Shown in pieces: positions 1 to 7,892 of a DNA stretch of 64,000 bases (position 1 is the first letter of the stretch; every line of letters begins with the position of its first letter). The stretch lies in contig NC_015948.1 in NCBI RefSeq assembly GCF_000223905.1, positions 2,294,001 to 2,358,000 of the forward strand. Reading direction: 5' to 3'. Position numbers and translations under genes: made by a program. The notes under the pieces were generated by a model. That model made no database searches, was not told the origin of the DNA, and was given only the letters and a program-made list of their open reading frames with translations. Origin of the DNA: Haloarcula hispanica ATCC 33960 (GTDB lineage Archaea > Halobacteriota > Halobacteria > Halobacteriales > Haloarculaceae).

Positions 1-66
1 GAGCCGGACCGCTACATGGAGCCGGACGACGACCTCCCGCCGAGCGTGCGCGACGAAGCTGAGTGA
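1..66 (+). CDS. C-terminal tail of an unidentified gene (5' cut by window)
   Basis: Frame 1 is open from the first base to a TGA at 64-66 and encodes 21 residues ending in an acidic, proline-containing tail (PPSVRDEAE). Only the tail is present, so the product cannot be identified. The next gene starts 13 nt downstream on the same strand, so the two may be co-transcribed. Confidence 0.55.
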   Translation, partial: EPDRYMEPDDDLPPSVRDEAE

Positions 67-79
67 CACAGAGTGGGTT

Positions 80-922
80 GTGGTAGGGCCGAGAGCGACA
101 GGATTTTGCGACCCCGAGACGTTGATCGCGTACTGGATGACCACGCTTACCGGTGCGACACTGGCGGCCGCCGGCATCGACGCGGTGGCGCTCAAGCCGA
201 CAGAAGTGGACGTGTCGCGGGCGACAGACCTCGACATCGAGACGCTCGCAATTGACTACGAGGGGGCGGCCCACGTCCCAGAACCGGACATTATCGAGCG
301 ACTGGCATCGACCGCCGACGTACGCGTCACCACGCCAGTCCGGGCCGACGGCTTCGATCCGCTGGGAGACGACAGCGGGTTCGACGCGCTGCCGGCCGGT
401 GCGGGACACGTACTGGTCGCCGGCCACAGCGCGTATCTCTCGGAGGACGAGGCCGAACGGGCCGTCGCACCGCGGTTGCGGGCGGCCGTCGACGACGCCA
501 GCGACCCCTGGGTCGGCACCGAGGGCATCGAACGCCTCGCGCTGGCGGTCGGGGGCACGCAGTACGAACTCCTCTCCCGGACGACGGCCCGCGACGTGCG
601 GACGCTCCGGACGGCCGGCTTCGAGGGATCGATTGCCGTCTACGCCCCGCTGGTGCTCTCGAACAGCGAGGACGCGATGCTGGACGCCGTCGGCGACTAC
701 GCGGCCCGGCGCGGTCCGGTCCGGAACGCGCTGCCTGACGGTGCGCCGACGGACAGCCGAGCGACGGGTCGGGCCAGAGACGTACTCAAACAGGCCATCC
801 GCGACTACGCGCTCGTCGGCTCCGTCGAGACAGTCGCCGAGCGAACCGAGCGACTCCACGACATCGGCGTCGACACAATTGTCGGCTATCCGGCGCGTGG
901 GCTTGACCCCTTCCTCTCGTAA
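80..922 (+). CDS. Haloarchaeal conserved protein, luciferase-like/MER-fold relative
   Basis: 280 residues with a GTG start; no ATG or other start lies upstream in frame, so the start is well constrained. I do not recognise a characterised family. The last 40 residues (GSVETVAERTERLHDIGVDT followed by IVGYP) resemble the C-terminal segment of luciferase-like F420/flavin-dependent oxidoreductases such as methylene-H4MPT reductase, where a pattern G-[ST]-x-E-x-V-x-E-R-x-x-x-L-x-x-x-G-V-D precedes the last strand. That is weak family evidence only. The stop codon abuts the ATG of the next gene (FAD oxidoreductase), so translation of the two is probably coupled, which supports a shared redox or cofactor role (inference). 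Confidence 0.75.
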   Translation: MVGPRATGFCDPETLIAYWMTTLTGATLAAAGIDAVALKPTEVDVSRATDLDIETLAIDYEGAAHVPEPDIIERLASTADVRVTTPVRADGFDPLGDDSGFDALPAGAGHVLVAGHSAYLSEDEAERAVAPRLRAAVDDASDPWVGTEGIERLALAVGGTQYELLSRTTARDVRTLRTAGFEGSIAVYAPLVLSNSEDAMLDAVGDYAARRGPVRNALPDGAPTDSRATGRARDVLKQAIRDYALVGSVETVAERTERLHDIGVDTIVGYPARGLDPFLS

Positions 923-2026
923 ATGAACGTCGCCGTCGTCGGCGGCGGGGCCGTCGGTCTGTCGACCGCACTGACGCTGGGCCGTCACGGCGCGTCGGTC
1001 ACGGTGTTCGAACGCGATGAACTGGGCAGCGGTGCGAGCGGCCGCGCCGCCGGCCTCTGCTACGACGCCTTCGCCGACGACGTGGACGCGGCCGTCGCCG
1101 CGGACGCGATCACTCGCTACCGCGACCTGGACCTGTTCGAGCCCCAGCCCTACGTCTGGGTCGCACGAGACGAGAGCGACGCCGCGGCCGTCCGCGAGCA
1201 GATCGCGGGGATGCAGCGAAACGGCGTCGCGGTCGAAGCGCTCACGCCGGCGGAACTCGGCGACCGCTACCCGGCGCTGGACACGAGCGGCATCGAGGTG
1301 GCCGGCCTCGCCAGCGACGCCGGCGTGCTCGACCCGGACGCTGTGGTAGCCACGCTCGCCGAAACAGCCCGCGAAGCGGGCTCGACCATCGAAACGGAAA
1401 CCCCGGTCTCGCTCGCGTCGCCGACGACCGTCGAAACGCCGGACGAAACGCGGACGTTCGACGCGGTAGTGGTCGCGGCCGGCCCACAGACGAAGCCACT
1501 CGTTGCCGACATCGGCGTCTCGCTTGCGCTGAAAGCTTACCGGGCGCAGGCGCTCGTGACCGAGCCGGTCGACGCCGCGTTGCCATCGTTCTACGACGCG
1601 ACGCGTGAGTTCTACTGGCGGTCGAAAGCCGACGCGCTGCTGGTCGGCGACGGCGCACACGAGGTCGACCCGACGGAGTGGAACCCGGAGGCTGACGCCG
1701 AGTTCGTCACTCGGAGCCTCGACCGTGTCGAGCAGTCAACGGCGCTCTCGCCGGCTTGTGACCGAGCCTGGTCTGGTCTGTGTACAGCGACGCCAGACGG
1801 CGCGCCGCTGGCCGGGCAGGTCGCCGACGGGCTCTGGGTGGCGACCGGCTGGCAGGGCCACGGGCTCATGCGCGCGCCAGCGATGGGCGACTATCTCGCC
1901 GCAGACGTTCTCAATCGCCCGAATCCGCTCTCCGAGCATTTGCCCGACCGGGTCGACCCAACGCGGTTCGACGGCTCCGAAGAGTTCGCCGCGCTGGACG
2001 ACCCGACGCGTGACTGGGACGAGTAA
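923..2026 (+). CDS. FAD-dependent oxidoreductase, DAO (glycine/D-amino-acid oxidase) family
   Basis: 367 residues. The N-terminus holds the Rossmann dinucleotide motif VVGGGAVGLS (residues 4-13), followed by an acidic residue after the second strand (FERDELGSGASGRAAG), which is the usual ADP-binding layout of DAO-family flavoenzymes. The C-terminal DGLWVATGWQGHGLMRAPA matches the flavin-binding G-x-x-G-H-G end of this family. Length is normal for sarcosine/glycine oxidase-like enzymes, which oxidise amines with FAD. The substrate cannot be read from sequence. It starts at the base after the stop of the preceding gene, so the two form a coupled pair. Confidence 0.88.
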   Translation: MNVAVVGGGAVGLSTALTLGRHGASVTVFERDELGSGASGRAAGLCYDAFADDVDAAVAADAITRYRDLDLFEPQPYVWVARDESDAAAVREQIAGMQRNGVAVEALTPAELGDRYPALDTSGIEVAGLASDAGVLDPDAVVATLAETAREAGSTIETETPVSLASPTTVETPDETRTFDAVVVAAGPQTKPLVADIGVSLALKAYRAQALVTEPVDAALPSFYDATREFYWRSKADALLVGDGAHEVDPTEWNPEADAEFVTRSLDRVEQSTALSPACDRAWSGLCTATPDGAPLAGQVADGLWVATGWQGHGLMRAPAMGDYLAADVLNRPNPLSEHLPDRVDPTRFDGSEEFAALDDPTRDWDE

Positions 2027-2056
2027 ATGCGCTGTGAGAAAGTGTATACGCTCCAA

Positions 2057-2569
2057 TCAGGAGTCGTCTTCGCCCTCGTCAGCTGATTCGGCTTCGCCTT
2101 CGACATCGGTATTTGCATCCGCTTCGGTTCCCCCGTCAGTCCCGCTGTCGTCGGTTTCAACGCCCACATCCGTTGCCGCGTCCTCGTCGTGCCCAGGCTC
2201 AGCCTTCGGGACGCGGACGTGGAGCGTGCCGTTGCTCTTGAGTGTGGCCTGGGCCGTCTCCGGGTCGACAGCGGCGTCGCTCGGCAGGGTGACGCTTCCG
2301 TCGAGCGCGAGCCCGCGGCCGGGGTAGCGCATCTCGAAGCCCTCGTAGAAGTCACGGAAGCGGTCGATGCGGACCTCCACGCGGTCGTCGACGTACCGGA
2401 CCTGAATGTCCGACGCCGTCGTGCCGGGCGCGTCGAAGACGACGAGGTAGGCGTCGTCCGACTCCAGCAGGTCCGAGGCCAGCGGCTTGTTCTCCTGCAC
2501 CCGGCCGGCGGCCCGGCCGATGTTCTCGAAGATCGCGTCGCTGATCGAGGAGCCGATGTCCCGCATCAT
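2057..2569 (-). CDS. Hsp20/alpha-crystallin family small heat-shock protein
   Basis: 170 residues. An alpha-crystallin domain spans about residues 35-122, with the typical early segment (YLVVFDAPGTTASDIQVRY) and the terminal G-x-L-type strand (NGTLHVRVPK). Small heat-shock proteins hold unfolding proteins in soluble complexes without ATP. The C-terminal 45 residues are an Asp/Glu/Ser-rich tail with no I-x-I anchor, so oligomer assembly may differ from bacterial Hsp20 (inference). The ATG overlaps the stop of the small zinc protein upstream (ATGA), giving a two-gene operon. Confidence 0.88.
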   Translation of the reverse strand: MMRDIGSSISDAIFENIGRAAGRVQENKPLASDLLESDDAYLVVFDAPGTTASDIQVRYVDDRVEVRIDRFRDFYEGFEMRYPGRGLALDGSVTLPSDAAVDPETAQATLKSNGTLHVRVPKAEPGHDEDAATDVGVETDDSGTDGGTEADANTDVEGEAESADEGEDDS

Positions 2570-2724
2570 AGTTCCACTTCGTCGAGACAGTCCGTCCCGC
2601 CACAGTACGGACAGGAGAACGCCGCGAGTTCGACATCGTCCGGCATATCGTACGTGTAGTGCATCTCGAACATGTCGAGTTCGCAGCTGTCGTCCGTGCA
2701 GACGACCTCCATAGTGGCTGGCAT
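2566..2724 (-). CDS. Small zinc-ribbon-like haloarchaeal protein
   Basis: 52 residues starting MPATMEVVC. Two cysteine pairs (CTDDSC near the N-terminus, CPYCGG and a further Cys near the C-terminus) suggest a single zinc-binding knuckle. The reading frame runs open further upstream to 2985, but that extension has no coherent character, so I place the start at 2724; an ATG at 2712 is also possible. It looks like a member of a haloarchaeal family of about 50-residue zinc proteins of unknown role. It overlaps the Hsp20 start by 4 nt. Confidence 0.75.
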   Translation of the reverse strand: MPATMEVVCTDDSCELDMFEMHYTYDMPDDVELAAFSCPYCGGTDCLDEVEL

Positions 2725-2829
2725 ACTATTCCGTTGGTCCGTCGGGGACAAACCCCTTACGGACGGGGAAGGGGCCACCCCGTTCGTGCCAGTCCCAACA
2801 TTGATACCGTCACCGGCGTACTCGGGTGT

Positions 2830-3627
2830 ATGAGTAAACGCGTCCTCGGGGTGGATTTCAGCGGCGCAGCGACCGCTGGCGACGCGCTCTGGGTCACCGA
2901 GGCGATCCCGACGGAAGACGGGCTGACGATTCAACGGTGCTACCGCGGGACGGACGAATGGGGCCGGGACCGTGAAGCGGCTCACGCTGGCCTTTTCGAT
3001 CGCATCACCGACGATGATGTGGGCGCTGTCGGGCTGGATTTCCCGTTCAGTCTGCCACAGGCGCTGCTTGACGCGCAGTGCGGGGGGACCTGGGACGGCT
3101 TCGTCGACTGGCTTGCGAGCGGTAGCGGCCCGACTGACCCGGGGTCACTCTCAGAGGCGTGCCGGCACACCGCGGAGATGGCGACCGGCAACCGGGACCT
3201 GCGCCGGGAGACGGATTTCCGCCGCGGGGCGCTGTGTCCCTACACGAATCGGACGCGCAGTATGACCTTCTACGGCGTCCGGGACGTACTCGGAAAACTG
3301 CGAGACGACGACGCGACAGCCGTCGTGCCGATGCAGGGCTGGGATGCCGACACGCTGGTCGCGGAGGTGTACCCCGCGGCGACGTTCGGCTGGCTGGGCT
3401 GCTACCGCGAGGGGTACAAGAACGTCGATGACCCCCGGCAGCGCCGAGAGGCAAACGTCGCAGCGGTCGAAGCCTGTAGCGTTACGGTCGGCGATCACCG
3501 CGACACCTACCTCGGGAACCACGACGCGCTGGACTCGCTGGCCGCCGTGGTTTCGGCGGGCCGGCTGGCCGACGGTGCCGGACCGCCCGTCTCGGGTCCC
3601 GACAGTGAAGGCTGTATCTACGTTTGA
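2830..3627 (+). CDS. DUF429 family protein (RNase H-like fold)
   Basis: 265 residues starting MSKRVLGVDFSGAATAGDAL. The opening G-[VI]-D-[FW]-S-G-A is the family hallmark of DUF429, predicted to be an RNase H-like nuclease domain, with further acidic positions in GLDFPFSLP and VYPAATF. No function is established. The frame is open upstream to 2659, overlapping the divergent zinc-protein gene; the ATG at 2830 is preferred because homology to the family begins there. Confidence 0.82.
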   Translation: MSKRVLGVDFSGAATAGDALWVTEAIPTEDGLTIQRCYRGTDEWGRDREAAHAGLFDRITDDDVGAVGLDFPFSLPQALLDAQCGGTWDGFVDWLASGSGPTDPGSLSEACRHTAEMATGNRDLRRETDFRRGALCPYTNRTRSMTFYGVRDVLGKLRDDDATAVVPMQGWDADTLVAEVYPAATFGWLGCYREGYKNVDDPRQRREANVAAVEACSVTVGDHRDTYLGNHDALDSLAAVVSAGRLADGAGPPVSGPDSEGCIYV

Positions 3628-3696
3628 CGACGCAGTGAAGTCACCGTCTCCGGGTCGAAGCCCGGCATATATCAGTTTCCGGACCAACTAGCGTCT

Positions 3697-5619
3697 ATGC
3701 CTGACGACCAGGGCGGCTTCGAGGGCGTCCGCGAGAACGTCGACGGCCACCCGATGGTCAACCTCGTCGGCTACGCCACCCCCTACTGGCTCCGTCTGCT
3801 CGTCGGCATTCTGGCGGCGTTCTGTACCCGGTTCGCCCGCCTCGTGCCGCCGATAATCGTCGCCGCGGCCATCGACCGTGTCGTCCTCAGCAGCGGCGAG
3901 CCGGGGCTGCTGACGGATGCCGGCCTGTTGCCGCCCGGCCAAATCACGGGCGAAGCCGCCCGTATCGCGTTCCTCCAGCGGCTGGTCGCCATCGCAGCCA
4001 TCGCCTATCTCCTTCGGTCGGCGACGCGCTTTGCCTCCAGATATCTCCTCCAGTCGAGCGCCCAGAAGATACAGCGGGACCTCCGGAACGACACCTACGA
4101 CCACCTGCAACACCTCTCGCTGTCCTTCTTTGCGAACCACCAGACCGGCGGGATGATGTCGATACTCAACAGCGACATCAACCGGCTGGAATCGTTCCTC
4201 AACACGGAGTTCCGCCAGATGATTCGGGTGGTGGCGACCGTCGGCGGTATCGCGGTCATCCTCTATCGGTACTCTCCGAAACTGGCGCTCATCGCGCTCG
4301 GCCCGGTGCCACTCATCGGCATCGCCAGCGGCTTCTTCCTCACCTGGATCGAGCCGAAATACCGCTCCATCCGCCAGACAGTGTCCCGGCTCAACACCCG
4401 GTTAGAGAACAACCTCAGCGGCGCGCCAGTCATCAAAGCGTTCGACCGCTACGACTTCGAGCGCAAGCGGGTGACCGACCAGAGCCAGGAGTATCACGAC
4501 CAGAAGGTAGCCGCCCTGCGTATCCGCCGGGCCTTTTTCGCCGGCCTGCGACTGCTTACTGGTATCGCGTTCGTCCTGATTCTGTACGTCGCCGGGATGG
4601 ACTTCATCACGGCTCCCGAGAGCGAAGCGGCGCTGTCGACCGGGGCGTTTGCCCTGTTTTTCCTGTATATCCGCCGGCTGTACTCGCCGATGCGCCGAAT
4701 CGGGCGCTCCGCAAACAAGTACCAGCTCGCCAAGTCCAGCGCCGAGCGCGTGTTCGGGCTGCTGGGTCAGGACCCCGAAGTCACCGACCCCGCAGACCCG
4801 TACGAACCCGACAACATCGACGGGTCGGTCGAGTTCGACGACGTGACGTTCGGCTACGGTGACGAACCGCCGGTCGTCCGCGACGTGTCGCTTGACGTGC
4901 CCGATGGCGCGACAATCGGCCTTGCTGGGGCGACCGGAGCCGGCAAATCGACCTTGCTGAAACTGGTGCCGCGGTTCCACGACGTGGATGCTGGTGCGGT
5001 CCGGGTGGATGGCGTCGACGTGCGCGAGTACGGCCTCCAGAGCCTCAGGGGCGAAATCGCCATCGTCGAACAACAGCCGTACCTGTTCTCGGGGACCGTC
5101 GCCGAGAACATCGCCTACGGCGACCACGAGGTACTCGACGCCGAACAGTTGGACGAGGAGACCGAAGAGGTCGGCTGGGAGACCGCACGCGACCGTGTCC
5201 GCGATGCGGCGAAAGCCGCACAGGCCCACGAGTTCATTCAAGACTTGCTGGATGGGTACGACACGCAGATCGGCGAGCGGGGCATCAAACTCTCGGGCGG
5301 CCAGCGGCAGCGGGTCGCCATCGCTCGCGCTCTGCTGAACGACCCCGAGATCATCATCTTCGACGAGGCGACCAGCGACGTGGACACGGAGACGGAAGAC
5401 CGGATTCAGGAGAGCATCGAACAGTTGGTCGCGGACCGCACCGCCTTCGTCATCGCCCACCGCCTCTCGACAATTCAGGACGCGGACCGTATTGTCGTGA
5501 TGGACGACGGGGAAATCGTCGAACGGGGTAGCCACGCTGACCTGCTCGCGGCCGACGGCGATTACGCCGATCTCTGGCACGCCCAGGCCGACGACCGAAC
5601 GGTCAGCGCCGACAACTGA
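3697..5619 (+). CDS. ABC-type exporter, fused permease-ATPase (ABCB/MsbA-like)
   Basis: 640 residues, a half-transporter that would act as a dimer in the cytoplasmic membrane. Residues about 20-335 form the six-helix exporter domain. The nucleotide-binding domain follows with Walker A GATGAGKST (about 411-419), Q-loop EQQPYLF, signature LSGGQRQRVAIARALL (about 531), Walker B IIIFDEATSDVD and the H-loop IAHRLSTI. An acidic insert (DEETEEVG) lies between Q-loop and signature. A TATA-like ATATAT at 3666-3671 is 26-31 nt upstream of the ATG, fitting a leaderless mRNA. Substrate is unknown; lipid, peptide or drug export are all possible. Confidence 0.93.
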   Translation: MPDDQGGFEGVRENVDGHPMVNLVGYATPYWLRLLVGILAAFCTRFARLVPPIIVAAAIDRVVLSSGEPGLLTDAGLLPPGQITGEAARIAFLQRLVAIAAIAYLLRSATRFASRYLLQSSAQKIQRDLRNDTYDHLQHLSLSFFANHQTGGMMSILNSDINRLESFLNTEFRQMIRVVATVGGIAVILYRYSPKLALIALGPVPLIGIASGFFLTWIEPKYRSIRQTVSRLNTRLENNLSGAPVIKAFDRYDFERKRVTDQSQEYHDQKVAALRIRRAFFAGLRLLTGIAFVLILYVAGMDFITAPESEAALSTGAFALFFLYIRRLYSPMRRIGRSANKYQLAKSSAERVFGLLGQDPEVTDPADPYEPDNIDGSVEFDDVTFGYGDEPPVVRDVSLDVPDGATIGLAGATGAGKSTLLKLVPRFHDVDAGAVRVDGVDVREYGLQSLRGEIAIVEQQPYLFSGTVAENIAYGDHEVLDAEQLDEETEEVGWETARDRVRDAAKAAQAHEFIQDLLDGYDTQIGERGIKLSGGQRQRVAIARALLNDPEIIIFDEATSDVDTETEDRIQESIEQLVADRTAFVIAHRLSTIQDADRIVVMDDGEIVERGSHADLLAADGDYADLWHAQADDRTVSADN

Positions 5620-5855
5620 GACTGCGTCTGTTCGGCCGCCGCCGGTACTGGGTCAGCAGCGCCGAGATGCCCTAGTACCGTCGAGAACCCATTGAGTAGC
5701 CCGTTAAGCCCGGTCCACACCAACCAGCGTGAGCCGCTGGAGGGACGCATACTAAGTGCACATTAGTCCCGCTTTGCGTCTGTGATAGTGGTACTTGATA
5801 ACAGTGCCTTCGAAAGAGATACTTTCTCATATGCACTACAGAGATATTATCGCTC

Positions 5856-5869
5856 TTTTTAATACATAT
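5856..5869 (+). promoter_or_regulatory. TATA box of the nhaC gene
   Basis: The AT-rich stretch TTTTTAATACATAT is centred about 30 nt upstream of the GTG at 5892, in an otherwise G+C-rich context. This is the haloarchaeal TATA spacing for a leaderless transcript. Confidence 0.6.
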
Positions 5870-5891
5870 GAGTTATTAGGTCGGCGTAAGC

Positions 5892-7346
5892 GTGACATCA
5901 CTCACTCTCGAACCGCTGACGTACGAGGACATCCCGTCGGAGCGCCGTCCCGGGGTACTCCAAGCGTTGGTCCCCGTACTCGGTGTCGTTCTGTTCCTCG
6001 GCATCGGGTCCGGGTATCTGAAGCTGGCCCCACACGGGCCGTTGCTCTGGAGCATCGTGCTGACTGGCGCAGTCGGGAAATACTGGCTCGGCTACTCGTG
6101 GGACGACCTCTACGAGGGGCTCGCGGACAGTCTGCTGATGGGACTGCAGGCTATTCTCATTCTGTTCGTTATCTACGGGCTCATCGCGACGTGGGTCAGC
6201 GCGGGGACTATTCCCGGGCTGATGTACTACGGGCTCTCGATACTGACACCGGACGTGTTCCTGCCGGCGACAGCGCTGCTTGCGATGGTCGTCGCGTTCT
6301 CCATCGGATCGTCCTGGACGACGGCTGGCACCCTCGGCGTGGCCTTCATCGGCATCGGCTCCGGTCTCGGCGTGCCAACACCGATGACTGCCGGTGCCAT
6401 CCTCTCGGGTGCCTACGCGGGCGACAAACAGTCCCCCCTCTCGGATACGACGAACCTCGCGGCCGCCGTGACGAACACCGACCTCTACGACCACATCCGG
6501 GCGATGCGCAACGGGACCGTCCTGGCGTTTGGCCTCTCAGTCCTGCTCTACGCTGCGCTGGGGCTGCGTACTGTCGGTGAAATCCCGGACGGGCGCGTCG
6601 CCGAGATACAGGGCGCACTCGCGGGCAGCTACGACCTCTCGGTGCTGGTACTTCTCCCGCTCGTCGTCACCTTCGGGCTGGCGCTGTACGGGATCCCCGC
6701 GCTCCCGACGCTGGTCGCCGGGGTCTTTGCCGGGACCTTCACGACCATCTTCGTTCAGGGCCGGTCGTTCACTGCCGCCTGGACCGTCTTTCTCGACGGG
6801 ACGGCCCCTGAAACGGGGATGGACCTCGTGAACGACCTGCTGGCAAGCGGTGGCATCTCGGGGTCGGCCTGGACGATTGCCGTCGTCGTCGCGGCTCTCA
6901 GTCTCGGTGGGCTCCTTGAGCGGACCGGCGTCCTCGCCGTGCTCGCACACCATCTCGCAACTGCTGTCCGCGGCCCGCGCAGCTTAGTCGTCGGGACCGG
7001 CGTTTCGGCCATCTTCGTCAACGCCTTCTCGGCCCAGCAGTACATGAGCATCGTCGTCCCCGGACTCACACTACGGAACCTCTATGACGAGTACGGTCTG
7101 GCCAGCGACGACCTCTCACAGGCTATCGAGTCCGCCGGAACCCCGACCGGCGCGCTCTTCCCGTGGCACGCCGGTGCCGTCTATATGTCCGCAGTCTTCG
7201 GAGTCGGAACGCTTGCCTACGCCCCGTACTACTTCTTCGCGTTCCTCTCGCCGCTGATCCTGTTTGCGACAACGCTGTTCGGTGGTCGGTACGACGGGTC
7301 CAAGCAAACTGATTCAGCTACGTCATCCGCTGTCGCGGACGACTGA
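5892..7346 (+). CDS. nhaC: Na+/H+ antiporter, NhaC family
   Basis: 484 residues, GTG start. About eleven hydrophobic segments occupy most of the chain, separated by short charged loops. The half-repeats contain the NhaC-type glycine/serine-rich stretches (AFSIGSSWTTAGTLGVAFIG, then GAILSGAYAGDKQSPLSDTTN), which carry the conserved Asp and Asn typical of the transport site. NhaC proteins exchange external protons for cytoplasmic sodium, a core need in a halophile. The gene is monocistronic, with its own TATA box 30 nt upstream. Confidence 0.92.
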   Translation: MTSLTLEPLTYEDIPSERRPGVLQALVPVLGVVLFLGIGSGYLKLAPHGPLLWSIVLTGAVGKYWLGYSWDDLYEGLADSLLMGLQAILILFVIYGLIATWVSAGTIPGLMYYGLSILTPDVFLPATALLAMVVAFSIGSSWTTAGTLGVAFIGIGSGLGVPTPMTAGAILSGAYAGDKQSPLSDTTNLAAAVTNTDLYDHIRAMRNGTVLAFGLSVLLYAALGLRTVGEIPDGRVAEIQGALAGSYDLSVLVLLPLVVTFGLALYGIPALPTLVAGVFAGTFTTIFVQGRSFTAAWTVFLDGTAPETGMDLVNDLLASGGISGSAWTIAVVVAALSLGGLLERTGVLAVLAHHLATAVRGPRSLVVGTGVSAIFVNAFSAQQYMSIVVPGLTLRNLYDEYGLASDDLSQAIESAGTPTGALFPWHAGAVYMSAVFGVGTLAYAPYYFFAFLSPLILFATTLFGGRYDGSKQTDSATSSAVADD

Positions 7347-7405
7347 GTTCGTCTGCCCCCGGGTGATTCTGTCACTGCATCATCCCCTCCAGAAGTGCTG
7401 CCAGC

Positions 7406-7744
7406 CTACACCCGTTCGACAGTGAGATCACGGTCTTCACAGAACGTTTCGAGCCGCCGCCTGACCTTTCGGGCTTCCTCGGATTCACGACCGCTCGTAT
7501 TGGCTGTCAGTCCGGATCCACCGCCGCCCGCGATGATCGTCACCTCGCAAGTTGTCTCATCTATTAGCTCCAGCACGGTCGTCGCCTGTACCTCAGTGAG
7601 TTCCATGCGGTAGTGGTTCTCCGTAACCGCCACAACGAACCCGTTGCCGTCATACAGCTCGCGGGAATCTTCGGCGATATCGTGGAACGCTCTGGGCAGC
7701 GTGCTGGCCCCTTCGCCACGGACCGTAAATTCGACCCGTTCCAT
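7406..7744 (-). CDS. Conserved hypothetical haloarchaeal protein
   Basis: 112 residues starting MERVEFTVRGEG; an upstream ATG at 7759 would add five residues. The chain is acidic with a beta-rich N-terminal half, a central glycine run (IIAGGGGSGLTANTSGRES) and a charged helical C-terminus (EEARKVRRRLETFCEDRDL). No motif points to a function. It is convergent with nhaC and divergent from the radical SAM gene. It has haloarchaeal composition and looks like a genuine gene. Confidence 0.6.
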   Translation of the reverse strand: MERVEFTVRGEGASTLPRAFHDIAEDSRELYDGNGFVVAVTENHYRMELTEVQATTVLELIDETTCEVTIIAGGGGSGLTANTSGRESEEARKVRRRLETFCEDRDLTVERV

Positions 7745-7892
7745 ACACATCCATGGCACGGGCTGGGAGAAAGTGATTTTGTACCATGGGTGGCCGTGGT
7801 GCTGACTACGCCCTCTTTAGCTCGCACATGACCGTTCCTGTTTCCACGGCCGACCAGACACGGTTTTAGGCATCGAACGTCAAGCGAGGGGT

